DNA from: Sporosarcina highlanderae
GTDB taxonomy: Bacteria; Bacillota; Bacilli; Bacillales_A; Planococcaceae
DNA length: 64,000 nucleotides
NCBI RefSeq assembly: GCF_030433715.1
Contig: NZ_JAROCC010000001.1
Coordinates: 248,001-312,000, forward strand
Direction of reading: 5' to 3'
Both the position numbers and the translations under genes were made by a program. Below, piece by piece: positions 18,221 to 26,634 of the stretch; the stretch's first letter is position 1, and every line of letters begins with the position of its first letter. Below the pieces are notes generated by a model. That model made no database searches and had not been told where the DNA came from. It saw only the letters and a program-made list of their open reading frames with translations.

Positions 18221-18994
18221 TCAATTAATGAATTGTGTTAATAACCGATTAAACTTATCACGTTCTTCCCAAAAAGCACCATGGCCACTAAAGTTAAACG
18301 GGACTAACTGCGAGTTTGGGATTAATTCATTTTGCTCCTTAGCTTGTGAAAATGGAATAACTTTATCGTGGATGCCGTGAATAATTAAAGTGGGGGCAAC
18401 TATTTTTCGTAGGTCCTCGTACAAATTCTCGTCTCTCAATAAAACAATGATTGCAGCCGTCGACCATCCAGCAGCTTGCATACCCATCTGAAAGAACCAA
18501 TCCGAGAAACGATCAGTTATATACTGAAAGAAAAAGCCATCGATTACTTCCTGCATCAACTTCGGTCGATCATTTAACGTTTGCATAAGATATCGGTTCG
18601 CAGTTTCCTCTGAAAAACCCAGGGGGGCTGCAGCGTCAACAAGTACAAGCCGGGAGACTCCGTAACCGTTATATCTAGTCATATATCGAATTGCAATAGC
18701 CCCACCCGTCGAGTGACCTACAAGCGCAAAATTTTCTAATTGAAGAGTACCGACAACAGCGCGGATATCATCGGCCAATCTGTCTAACGTATAACCGTCG
18801 AATGGCTTATCCGAATTGCCAAAGCCTCTCCAGTCTATGCCGATACAGCGGTACCCCATAGATGGCAGAACATTAAACTGATATTCGAACTGTTTATGGC
18901 TCAACGGCCATCCATGTATAAAGACAATTGTCTTGCTACCCTCCGGATTAAGATCTTCAACATACAAATTTACACCTGACTCTACAGTAACCAA
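18221..18994 (-). CDS. Alpha/beta hydrolase
   Basis: A 257-residue hydrolase of the non-heme chloroperoxidase/esterase-like group. Seen: oxyanion motif VFIHGWPLSHKQ, nucleophile elbow GHSTGG (Ser), acid in HGIHDKVIPF and catalytic His in SGHGAFWEE. The TTG at 18994 is the best start by comparison with relatives, though GGAGGAATC is 14-16 bases upstream, a long spacing. The gene sits between the tRNA-Ala terminator and the tRNA remnant, an insertion-prone site. The substrate is unknown. Confidence 0.85.
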   Translation of the reverse strand: MVTVESGVNLYVEDLNPEGSKTIVFIHGWPLSHKQFEYQFNVLPSMGYRCIGIDWRGFGNSDKPFDGYTLDRLADDIRAVVGTLQLENFALVGHSTGGAIAIRYMTRYNGYGVSRLVLVDAAAPLGFSEETANRYLMQTLNDRPKLMQEVIDGFFFQYITDRFSDWFFQMGMQAAGWSTAAIIVLLRDENLYEDLRKIVAPTLIIHGIHDKVIPFSQAKEQNELIPNSQLVPFNFSGHGAFWEERDKFNRLLTQFIN

Positions 18995-19084
18995 ATACCC
19001 GATAACGATTCCTCCGTCGTTATAATGACTTCACCTATATGTATTCAGCTTTGAAGACATAGGTGCTAACCTTCTGTTCAATGA

Positions 19085-19122
19085 AAAAAGAACCCTGCCA
19101 AATGTTAATTTGACAAGGTTCC
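19085..19122 (-). terminator. Terminator after tRNA-Ala
   Basis: Imperfect stem GAACC-TGCCAAAT with ATTTGACA-AGGTTC, followed on the minus strand by a TTTTTT run. Confidence 0.7.
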
Positions 19123-19128
19123 TAAGAA

Positions 19129-19200
19129 TGGAGTCGATGGGGATTGAACCCACAACCTTCGCACTGCCAGCGCGACACTCTCCCATTGAGCTACGACCCC
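19129..19200 (-). tRNA. tRNA-Ala, anticodon GGC
   Basis: Complete cloverleaf read on the minus strand: acceptor GGGGTCG/CGACTCC (one G-U), D stem GCTC/GAGT, anticodon stem TCGCG/TGCGA with loop CTGGCAG (anticodon GGC), five-base variable region, T stem GTGGG/CCCAT with TTCAATC loop, discriminator A. 72 nt; the 3' CCA is not encoded. Reads GCC/GCU alanine codons. Confidence 0.92.
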
Positions 19201-19218
19201 GAAATGAAATCATATCAA

Positions 19219-19252
19219 AAACGTGGCACTCTCCTAACTGAGCTAATGCCTC
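19219..19252 (-). tRNA. tRNA 5'-end fragment (acceptor and D arm only)
   Basis: On the minus strand GAGGCAT-TA-GCTC-AGTTAGGA-GAGT-G looks like positions 1-26 of a tRNA, then the match is lost. Its acceptor strand can pair with six of seven bases of the 3' fragment at 18186-18192, so the two pieces may derive from one split gene. Confidence 0.55.
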
Positions 19253-19318
19253 GTAAATCTGATACAATATAAAGTATATCATGGTAAACGAAAAAGACAA
19301 TAGGTTGGGGGGATCTTC

Positions 19319-20338
19319 TTGCAGCATGCTGAACGGGAGATAACGGACCAGGTGAATCTTTGTGATCGCAAAGGGATGCTAAATCCTGAGGCGATTGGTT
19401 TTGCCAGACGTCCGCTCATTATAAGCAATTTAAAGGGCCATTTCATGCGGAAAAAGAAATGGAATTATTGGTGTGTGTTCGGCGAGGATCTTCTTTTTTC
19501 TGCGACAATCAGCCATCTTGGTTATGCGGCAGTTTGCTTTGTCTATCTCCTTGATTACGAAACGCAGCGCTTTTATGAGAAACAGATTGTCCTTCCGGTT
19601 GGTCGGAAAGTGAAGATGCCGGAGGAAGTGCTTGAAAGTGTGAAATTCGTGAACGACCGGGTTTCCGTCCAGCTTGTGCATATGCAGGGAGAGACTCATT
19701 TATCTGTCACGATTCCGGATTTTGACAATGAAGTGCTTCATGCCGACTTGCATATTTTACATCCGAAGCAGGATGATTCCCTAAACGTCGTCATTCCGTG
19801 GAAAAGAGATTTGTTTCAATTTACAGCGAAGCACCATACATTGCCGACAGCAGGTTTTGTGAAGATCGGCAATAAACGATATAATTTTAACCCGGATTAT
19901 AGCTTTGCTGTCCTCGATTATGGGCGTGGAGTTTGGCCGCGAAATGCCGAATGGAATTGGGCAATGGCTTCGCAGCGTTCGGGAGGCAGACGGATCGGGC
20001 TGAACTTTGGGGGCAAATGGACAGATGGAGCGGGCATGACAGAGAATGCTGTTTTTGTAGATGGCGCAATGACGAAGATTCATGAGGATGTCATTTTCAC
20101 ATATAACCCAGAAAACTTCATGCACCCTTGGCATATCCGCACAAAGTTTTCCGATCAAGTAAACTTGACGTTCTCCCCTTTCTTTGAACGAACGTCCAAA
20201 ACGAATGCGCAGATTGTCCAAACAAATGTGCATCAGCTTGTAGGCTATTTCAATGGTTTTGTTAAGTTGCACGATGGCACGACTCTCCGCATCCGGCAAA
20301 TGTTAGGGTGTTCAGAGGAGCATAAGGCGAAATGGTGA
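19319..20338 (+). CDS. DUF2804 domain protein
   Basis: A 339-residue soluble protein matching the DUF2804 family, whose function is unknown. Seen: an N-terminal NLKGHFMRKKKWNYWCVF block, then a series of beta strands with YGRGVWPRNAEWNWA and RIGLNFGGKWTDG in the middle and MHPWHIRT near the C-terminus, features I associate with this family. Tryptophan-rich, possibly a lipocalin-like or hydroxysteroid-type beta fold. TTG start at 19319 with GGGGGGATC upstream. No signal peptide. Confidence 0.82.
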   Translation: MQHAEREITDQVNLCDRKGMLNPEAIGFARRPLIISNLKGHFMRKKKWNYWCVFGEDLLFSATISHLGYAAVCFVYLLDYETQRFYEKQIVLPVGRKVKMPEEVLESVKFVNDRVSVQLVHMQGETHLSVTIPDFDNEVLHADLHILHPKQDDSLNVVIPWKRDLFQFTAKHHTLPTAGFVKIGNKRYNFNPDYSFAVLDYGRGVWPRNAEWNWAMASQRSGGRRIGLNFGGKWTDGAGMTENAVFVDGAMTKIHEDVIFTYNPENFMHPWHIRTKFSDQVNLTFSPFFERTSKTNAQIVQTNVHQLVGYFNGFVKLHDGTTLRIRQMLGCSEEHKAKW

Positions 20339-20343
20339 ATTGA

Positions 20344-20373
20344 AAACAACCGGCATGGTGCCGGTTGTTTTTG
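20344..20373 (+). terminator. Terminator of the DUF2804 gene
   Basis: AAACAACCGGCA pairs with TGCCGGTTGTTT, followed by T-rich sequence. Confidence 0.88.
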
Positions 20374-20395
20374 TTTTGGGGTGGAATTGTGGGGG

Positions 20396-20500
20396 TTATC
20401 ACCACTCAGACCGGGTTTATCACCATTTAAAAAGAGTTTATCACCACTTAGAACGCAGTTATCACCACTCAAGCCTACTTTATCACCACTTCCGCATGAT
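20396..20500. repeat. Tandem array, 21-bp period, core TTATCACCACT
   Basis: Cores start at 20396, 20417, 20438, 20459 and 20480, exactly 21 bp apart. Ten to eleven bases (TTATCACCACTT, with CCATT in the second copy) are conserved while the rest of each unit varies freely. The array lies downstream of the DUF2804 terminator and upstream of the lipoprotein gene on the same strand. Confidence 0.9.
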
Positions 20501-20598
20501 TTGCTTTGTGAGAATGAAGTCAACACCCCTCCCCAGTGTTTAATTTCCCCCAATCAAGGAAATTAATGAAGATATACTATAACTGGAGGTTTGCAATT

Positions 20599-21081
20599 AT
20601 GAGGAACACTTTGAGGACCGCGATGTTCTTGTTATTTGCTGTGCTGATTTTAGGAGCGTGCGGGAATTCAAATAAGGATGTGGGCAAGGGGCCGGACAAG
20701 CCTTTGCAGCAGGATAATACGCTCTCCGTTAAAACCGACGTAGAAGGTGGGAGTTTGGATTCCGGCAAAGGATATGGTTTTGATAAATTTGATTTGGAAA
20801 TAGAGGTTGACGGGCAGGAAGTTGTGGATGTGCAGTATGCTGTAGCCAAATCACATAGCGCGTCGTACAAGAATAAGTTGGCAGGGCTGAATTTGGAGGG
20901 CACAGAAGCGTTCAATAAACTGGATAAGCTTTTCATGGATATTAATCTGACGAAGGATATGGCGAAACAGGATGTAATTGATAAGATCATGAAGTGGTTC
21001 GGTTTGGATACGTATACGCGGTTTGAGTTAGAAGTAGATTTCGATGATGGTACTAAATTGGATATTGATGAATCCAAATAA
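20599..21081 (+). CDS. YusW-like lipoprotein
   Basis: A 160-residue secreted lipoprotein. Seen: basic start MRNTLRTAMFL, hydrophobic helix and lipobox LGAC (Cys about residue 21), then a Gly/Asp-rich linker and a compact alpha/beta domain with FDLEIEVDGQEVVDV, YKNKLAGLNLEGTEAF and FELEVDFDDGTKLDID. This resembles YusW-type proteins of unknown function. ATG at 20599 is preceded by TGGAGG; upstream in-frame ATGs are not. Ends directly at a shared terminator. Confidence 0.72.
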   Translation: MRNTLRTAMFLLFAVLILGACGNSNKDVGKGPDKPLQQDNTLSVKTDVEGGSLDSGKGYGFDKFDLEIEVDGQEVVDVQYAVAKSHSASYKNKLAGLNLEGTEAFNKLDKLFMDINLTKDMAKQDVIDKIMKWFGLDTYTRFELEVDFDDGTKLDIDESK

Positions 21082-21110
21082 AAAAGGCTGCGTCCCACGC
21101 AGCCTTTTTT
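21081..21110. terminator. Bidirectional terminator
   Basis: AAAAAGGCTGCGT pairs with ACGCAGCCTTTTTT around a CCC loop, between the convergent lipoprotein and ABC exporter genes. Confidence 0.92.
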
Positions 21111-21111
21111 C

Positions 21112-22938
21112 CTATATCTTCGAATCCATCAACATTGTGTAGTAAACGCCTTGCTTTTCGATCAATTCGTCCTGGCTTCCGGATTCGACTAATTTTCCTT
21201 GGCCCATGACGTAGACAGTGTCCGCTTTTCGAACTGTGTTCAGTCTGTGGGCGATGACGAAGCTTGTTCGTCCTTCCATCAATCGCTCCAACGCTTCCTG
21301 GATTTGCAGCTCCGTAACGGTGTCGATGCTACTTGTCGCTTCATCTAAAAGCAGCAATACCGGGTCGGCGACGAGCGCTCTCGCGATGGAAAGCAATTGT
21401 TTCTGACCTTGTGAAATCTCTCCACCATCCGCTGTCAAAACAGTGTTGTAGCCATCTTCAAGTCTTGAAATGAAGCTATGCGCATTTGCCTGTTTCGCAG
21501 CCTCAATCACTTCTTCGTCAGTTGCATCGAGCCTTCCGTAACGGATGTTTTCCATTACGCTTGCTTCGAATAGGAACGGGTCTTGCAAAACGAAGGCCAT
21601 TTGACTGCGTAGCGTTTGACGCGGCAGGTCTTTGATTGGAATTCCGTCGATTAAAATATCACCTTTATTCGTTTCATAGAATCGTGCAAGAAGCTGCATG
21701 ATTGTTGTCTTCCCTGCACCGGTTGCGCCGACGAACGCGGCAGTTTCACCCGATTTTACATGGAACGAAACATCGTCAATCGTATAGCCGTCCGTTTCAA
21801 CAGCATAACCGAAGGATACGTTACGGAACTCGACGTCCCCTTTCAACTTCGTATCCGCGTGCTCCTTTGCATCATCTTTCTCAATCGGCTCATCCATGAT
21901 TTTGAATACACGCTCCGCCCCTGCAATAGCCGAGAGGACCGTATTGAATTGGTTCGATAGATCATTAAGCGGCCTTGTGAATTGGCGTGCATACTCAGAA
22001 AAGATGACAATCGTACCGATTGTGACAAGACCATCACTATTAAGAGCCAATAGACCACCGACTCCTGCAACGATTGCGAAGGCGGCATTATTCAGCATGT
22101 TCATCACTTTCGGGATGAACCCTGAATATGTCATTGCCCAAAATCCTGTGCGACGGAGACGTTCGCTTTTTTGTGCGAATTCCTCCATTACCCTCTCCTC
22201 TTGGGAAAACGCCTTGACAATCCGCTGGCCGGAAATCGTTTCTTCAATCATCCCGTTCAACTCACCAACCGCTTGCTGCTGTTCTTTAAAGAGCAAGCCT
22301 GTTCGACGGGTGATCCACCGAATGGCGATGAACATGACTGGAACGATAATCATCGTGAGCAGTGTCAAAATTGGGCTTAAGTAAAGCATTACAGCCAATG
22401 TTCCCGTCAATGTCAAAATACTCGAGAACACCTGGATGAATGAGGAGTTCAACGTCTGACTGACGTTTTCGATATCATTTGTCACACGACTCATCAATTC
22501 CCCATGCTGCCGTCTATCGAAAAACGTTACCGGCAGTTTTTGAAGATGTGAGAATAAATTCGTGCGCAATCTCAGTATTGTTTGTTGCGCTATGCCAACC
22601 ATCCAAAAACTTTGGAAATAAGTTGTAAGTGACAAGCCCGCATAAATCGCGATCAACAGCCCGATTGTACCTGCCAAACCGTCAAACTGCATCGGAATAA
22701 TATATTGATCTATGATTTTACCTATCAACAGCGGCCCTAAAAGTGCAAAACCGGAGCTAAAGAGAACGAGTGCAAGCACCGTAATGAGCAAGCCCCTTTG
22801 TTCATCAACAAGCTTCCAAATTCTTAGTAAAACTGACTTCCAATCACCTGCCCGCTCCACCTTTTTCTTGCCGGGCCCTTTAATATCTTCCTTTTTAATA
22901 ATCGGTTCATAGCCGAAAGGTTTAGTTATCCGCACCAT
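21112..22938 (-). CDS. ABC exporter subunit (TMD-NBD), consensus Walker B half
   Basis: Half-transporter of 608 residues, partner of the next gene; together they resemble the Bacillus YfiB/YfiC and YheI/YheH heterodimeric multidrug exporters. Seen: six-helix ABC membrane domain, Walker A GATGAGKTT, Q-loop FVLQDPFLF, Walker B LLLLDEATSS with the catalytic Glu, H-loop IAHRL. The signature is degenerate (EISQGQKQ in place of LSGGQ), as expected for this half. ATG at 22938 has GAGGAGGTGG upstream; it overlaps the end of the partner gene by 17 bases, indicating coupled translation. Confidence 0.9.
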   Translation of the reverse strand: MVRITKPFGYEPIIKKEDIKGPGKKKVERAGDWKSVLLRIWKLVDEQRGLLITVLALVLFSSGFALLGPLLIGKIIDQYIIPMQFDGLAGTIGLLIAIYAGLSLTTYFQSFWMVGIAQQTILRLRTNLFSHLQKLPVTFFDRRQHGELMSRVTNDIENVSQTLNSSFIQVFSSILTLTGTLAVMLYLSPILTLLTMIIVPVMFIAIRWITRRTGLLFKEQQQAVGELNGMIEETISGQRIVKAFSQEERVMEEFAQKSERLRRTGFWAMTYSGFIPKVMNMLNNAAFAIVAGVGGLLALNSDGLVTIGTIVIFSEYARQFTRPLNDLSNQFNTVLSAIAGAERVFKIMDEPIEKDDAKEHADTKLKGDVEFRNVSFGYAVETDGYTIDDVSFHVKSGETAAFVGATGAGKTTIMQLLARFYETNKGDILIDGIPIKDLPRQTLRSQMAFVLQDPFLFEASVMENIRYGRLDATDEEVIEAAKQANAHSFISRLEDGYNTVLTADGGEISQGQKQLLSIARALVADPVLLLLDEATSSIDTVTELQIQEALERLMEGRTSFVIAHRLNTVRKADTVYVMGQGKLVESGSQDELIEKQGVYYTMLMDSKI

Positions 22939-24661
22939 TGATGACCACCTCCTCTTCTGACTGGGATTCGGCAATTTTCCGATAAAGTTCGGATTGAGCC
23001 ATCAAGTCTGCATGGGTGCCGTAACCAACAACTTTCCCCTCATCGAGTAAGAGAATCTTATCCGCACCTCTTGCTGTCTGCACTTTTTGAGTAACGACGA
23101 GCATAGTCGCAGCTTCCTTGGCCAATGCATCCCATAAGGCGTTTTCCGTTTTAACGTCCAACGCACTTGTGCTATCGTCAAGAATTAGGATTGAAGGCTT
23201 CCTGACAAGTGCCCGCGCAATGGATAGTCTCTGTTTTTGCCCACCTGATAGATTGACCCCTTTTTGTCCAACACGCGTTTTATACTTTTGAGGGAATAAA
23301 TCAATTGATTCGTGAATTTGTGCCTTTTTCGCGGCTTCCTCAAGCTCATCAGGCGCAGCATCAGAATCCCCCCAAGAAAGGTTTTCAAGAATCGAACCCG
23401 TGAAAAGGATAGATTGCTGTGGAACAAGCCCGATCGTATCGCGTAAATCCTTTAACGGCCAATCATTCACTTCTACTCCACCAACAAAAATCTTCCCTTC
23501 GGTTGCTTCGAAAATACGCGGGATCAGATTTAGAAGAGTGGATTTTCCTGACCCAGTCGCTCCCATGATGGCAAGTTTCTCACCGGTCGCCACATTGAAT
23601 GAAACATTGTCCAAAATCGGCTCAGGCTTTCCTTTATAATTGAACGAAACATTCTCGAATCGTAGCTCACCTTTAAATCGAGTGAAGCTTGAGCTTTCAG
23701 AATCATGCTGTTCCAAATCATCGTTCGCAAGCAGTACTTCCTCCAAACGCTCAGAAGATGCTTTAGCCCGCGAGAACGCAACAAGGATCCATGCGAACAT
23801 CGAGAATGCCCCCGTCATCCGCATTGCATAGTTGACGACGGCAACAAGTTCACCGACTTGTGCTTCCCCAGTGCGGATTTCAGCGGAACCGAACCAAAGA
23901 ACGGCCATCAAACTTACGTTCATGACAAACAATAGAACAGGCAAAATCAGCTCCATCATCCGCATCGCTTTAACGGTATCCTTCTTTAATGCATCTGCAA
24001 CTTTCATGAATCTACTTGCTTCATACATTCCTCGTAAATAGGCTTTTATCAAACGGACCGCTTGTAAATTCTCCTGGATGACGCGGTTGACTCGGTCAAG
24101 CCTACGTTGAACGTTAGCAAAATAGCCTACCCCTTTTCGCGCCATGATGAATAGGAAAATAAATAAAAACGGCGCACCAAGAACTAAATACATTGCCAAT
24201 TTCACATTGACAACAAATGCCATCACCAAACTACCAATAACTAATAATGGTGCTCGCAACATTACTCGCAAGCCCATGAATAGGACGTTTTGCGCCATCG
24301 ACACGTCGCTAGTTAACCTTGTGATCAATCCCGATGTCGGGAATCGTAAAAACGTTGCCATGGAAAACGCCTGCACTTGGCGGAATAATGCCTGGCGCAA
24401 GTCATAAGCGAAGCTTTGCGCTGCGTGTGCGGCAAAATAGGAATTGATCACACCCGAAAAGAATGCGACAAATGCCAACCCCATCATGACACTTCCCCAC
24501 GTCCATACAATGTTAGTGTCTTCCGCCAAAATACCATCGTCAATAATCTTGGCGATCAATAACGGCTGGATGAGCTCCACTGCAAGCTCCAAAAACATGA
24601 GGAGCAAGGCGATGAGCATCGGCCACTTATATGCCTTGGCGTATGAAAAAACTGTCTTCAT
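22922..24661 (-). CDS. ABC exporter subunit (TMD-NBD), degenerate catalytic half
   Basis: First gene of the exporter pair, 579 residues. Seen: six membrane helices, Walker A GATGSGKST, canonical signature NLSGGQKQR, but Walker B reads ILDDSTSALD (Asp where the catalytic Glu should be) and the H-loop reads VTQKV (Gln for His). This is the standard asymmetry of heterodimeric type IV exporters: the site formed by this half's Walker motifs and the partner's ISQGQ signature binds but hardly hydrolyses ATP. Substrate unknown; drug or lipid export is likely from relatives. A palindrome lies just upstream. Confidence 0.9.
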   Translation of the reverse strand: MKTVFSYAKAYKWPMLIALLLMFLELAVELIQPLLIAKIIDDGILAEDTNIVWTWGSVMMGLAFVAFFSGVINSYFAAHAAQSFAYDLRQALFRQVQAFSMATFLRFPTSGLITRLTSDVSMAQNVLFMGLRVMLRAPLLVIGSLVMAFVVNVKLAMYLVLGAPFLFIFLFIMARKGVGYFANVQRRLDRVNRVIQENLQAVRLIKAYLRGMYEASRFMKVADALKKDTVKAMRMMELILPVLLFVMNVSLMAVLWFGSAEIRTGEAQVGELVAVVNYAMRMTGAFSMFAWILVAFSRAKASSERLEEVLLANDDLEQHDSESSSFTRFKGELRFENVSFNYKGKPEPILDNVSFNVATGEKLAIMGATGSGKSTLLNLIPRIFEATEGKIFVGGVEVNDWPLKDLRDTIGLVPQQSILFTGSILENLSWGDSDAAPDELEEAAKKAQIHESIDLFPQKYKTRVGQKGVNLSGGQKQRLSIARALVRKPSILILDDSTSALDVKTENALWDALAKEAATMLVVTQKVQTARGADKILLLDEGKVVGYGTHADLMAQSELYRKIAESQSEEEVVINGADN

Positions 24662-24682
24662 TTCCTAACCCCCAAAAACTAC

Positions 24683-24695
24683 TTCGTAATACGAA
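24683..24695. promoter_or_regulatory. Palindrome upstream of the ABC exporter operon
   Basis: TTCGTAATACGAA is a perfect palindrome (6-bp arms, 1-base centre) 22 bases upstream of the first exporter start codon. The size suits a MarR- or TetR-type operator; no such regulator gene is adjacent. Confidence 0.45.
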
Positions 24696-24907
24696 TTATT
24701 TTTCTCTTGTCACCATTATGCCACAAACTGAGATTTCTGTATAGAGTGCATATTGTGTAATTCGGAAAACGTAATTGAACAATTGTTAATTCAGACCATT
24801 TTTTTGGTCATAAAATACTCTAATAATTTCCAAACCAAATTAGACTGCATATTAATCTATCATCTTGTATAATGAATTAGATAAGCACGTAGAAAGGGGA
24901 CAAAGAG

Positions 24908-26557
24908 ATGAGTACGGCAAACACTACTACAATAAATGAATTGCCGCATATCATGGATAGTCTGATTCAATTCCTAATGGTGACTCGCACTGACAGTGAA
25001 GGCTTGATAACATACACAAATAATAACTTCCTTGGTGCAAGCGATTGGACGCCAAAACGTATTTTAGGTAGATCCTTCTGGCAAATGTTTTCGGAGGAAA
25101 AAGAGGGCCAGACTCAAGCCGATGCGATCTGGAACAGAATTTCAAGTGGAAAGTCCTTTTTCGGGAAAGTTGAGAAACTTTCACGTAACGGCGACCCTTA
25201 TTTTGTCAAAATGATAGCGATTCCAATAATGGATGATGCTGGAATACTTGAATCCGCAACATTTCTTGAGCTCGATATTACAGAAGACATCGAGTTGCAG
25301 GAAAAACTACAACAAATTGCATTTATAGACTTCGAAACGGGATTGATGAGCCGCCACAAATTAGAAGCGGTGGCAAATGAATTCATCAATGAAAACAGAC
25401 ATTTTTCATTCGTCTACATAACAATAGATCATTATTACACATTGAAAGATTTACAATCAAATGAGTCAGAGTCCGTTTTAATACGGGAATTCACAAACAG
25501 GCTGAAACGGTATTTCCAAGGGGATCCGATTGCAAGGATGGGAGTCAGTCAATTCGTGGTGTTGACAGGCTTCGGGGATTGGTTCGTCCAAGGTTTCCTT
25601 GGGTTTTTAAAAGAGCAACCAATTTATCTTGAAAATCATTCATTGCCTCTTTCTGTAAGCGGTAGCATTGTTCGCTATCCGGAAGACCAGCAGTCCTATA
25701 CGCAACTGATAAAAGCATCTTTGGCCGCTATAAGTAATCACGCCGACCAGGGTAGCGGCAAAATTTCTTCTTTGTCAGCCGATTCCCATAAGGATTTAAA
25801 CCGCCGTTTCATCATCGACAAAAAAATGCTTACAGCTTTGGACCATCAAAATTTGCAGGTCTTCTACCAGCCACAATTGGACATTGCGACTGATAAAGTA
25901 AAGGTCTATGAGGCTCTCGTAAGATGGGAAGATGAGGAGTTAGGGTATGTAAATCCAGATGAACTCATTCCGATTGCGGAGGAAAATGGATTGATTCATG
26001 CAATCGGGGCTTATGTAATTGAGGAAGCTGCTAATCTGGCGATGGAGTTAATGAAAAATGACCAGGATATTAGCATTTCAGTTAACACTTCTGTAAGGGA
26101 ATTCGGCGATTCTTTCCAAATGAAAGAAAAACTGATGGGGATTTTGCAAGAAACAAAATGCCCACCCGATAAAATCCAGTTGGAAATCACCGAAAAATTC
26201 GCATTTCAAGCTGAGCAGGAACAGTCCATAATCCGTCAGATGAAAGTCTTAAAGGACAAGGGCATTCAATTCATCTTGGATGATTTCGGAACTGGATATG
26301 CATCGTTCAGGTATATGCAGCATTTGCCGATCTCAAAGGTGAAGATTGATAAGGTCTTTGTGAATTCTTTATTGACCATGCCTAAGACGAAGCAACTCGT
26401 TGAGGGGATGATTCTTTTCGGCAAATCAATGGGCTTCTATGTCATCGCAGAAGGCGTTGAAACGAAGGAACAGTTTGAGTTGCTGAAGGAAATGGGTGTC
26501 GATGCTGTTCAAGGGTATTATATCGGGGCACCGATGAGGAGAAATGAAATATTTTAA
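24908..26557 (+). CDS. PAS-GGDEF(degenerate)-EAL cyclic-di-GMP phosphodiesterase
   Basis: A 549-residue soluble signalling protein. Seen: PAS domain (about residues 15-130, with NNNFLGASDWTPKRILGRSFW), a GGDEF-like domain (about 150-290) in which the active-site loop reads RMGVSQFVVL, so cyclase activity is not expected, and a complete EAL domain (about 300-545): YEALVRW, SVNTS, LEITE, DDFGTGYASF, KIDKVF, AEGVET and QGYYIG retain the metal and catalytic residues. It should hydrolyse c-di-GMP to pGpG, with the PAS sensing an unknown signal. No membrane segment. AAAGGGG precedes the ATG; TATAAT at 24868 is a plausible -10 box. Confidence 0.9.
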   Translation: MSTANTTTINELPHIMDSLIQFLMVTRTDSEGLITYTNNNFLGASDWTPKRILGRSFWQMFSEEKEGQTQADAIWNRISSGKSFFGKVEKLSRNGDPYFVKMIAIPIMDDAGILESATFLELDITEDIELQEKLQQIAFIDFETGLMSRHKLEAVANEFINENRHFSFVYITIDHYYTLKDLQSNESESVLIREFTNRLKRYFQGDPIARMGVSQFVVLTGFGDWFVQGFLGFLKEQPIYLENHSLPLSVSGSIVRYPEDQQSYTQLIKASLAAISNHADQGSGKISSLSADSHKDLNRRFIIDKKMLTALDHQNLQVFYQPQLDIATDKVKVYEALVRWEDEELGYVNPDELIPIAEENGLIHAIGAYVIEEAANLAMELMKNDQDISISVNTSVREFGDSFQMKEKLMGILQETKCPPDKIQLEITEKFAFQAEQEQSIIRQMKVLKDKGIQFILDDFGTGYASFRYMQHLPISKVKIDKVFVNSLLTMPKTKQLVEGMILFGKSMGFYVIAEGVETKEQFELLKEMGVDAVQGYYIGAPMRRNEIF

Positions 26558-26572
26558 AGGACGGAGTACTCC

Positions 26573-26597
26573 AAGGACGAGTGCTTCGTCTTTTTTT
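26573..26597 (+). terminator. Terminator of the PAS-EAL gene
   Basis: GGACGA pairs with TCGTC around a short loop, then a T7 run. Confidence 0.72.
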
Positions 26598-26603
26598 CGC
26601 AAA

Positions 26604-26631
26604 AAAACGAGGCAGCCGGCTGCCCCGTTTT
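26604..26631 (-). terminator. Terminator of the beta-propeller gene
   Basis: AAAACGAGGCAGCC pairs with GGCTGCCCCGTTTT, with a T run on the minus strand. Confidence 0.85.
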
Positions 26632-26634
26632 CCA

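Noticed and set aside
16125..19252. Integrated prophage or ICE at the tRNA-Ala
   Set aside because: No integrase, phage or conjugation gene is present; only tRNA fragments and assorted accessory genes support past integration.
20340..20566. Two open frames encoding heptad-repeat peptides (YHH and LSPL)
   Set aside because: They are a by-product of the 21-bp repeat period, lack ribosome binding sites, and overlap a terminator.
24661..24908. Small gene in the gap before the PAS-EAL gene
   Set aside because: Only short frames without start signals; the region holds a palindrome and a TATAAT box and is best read as divergent promoters.
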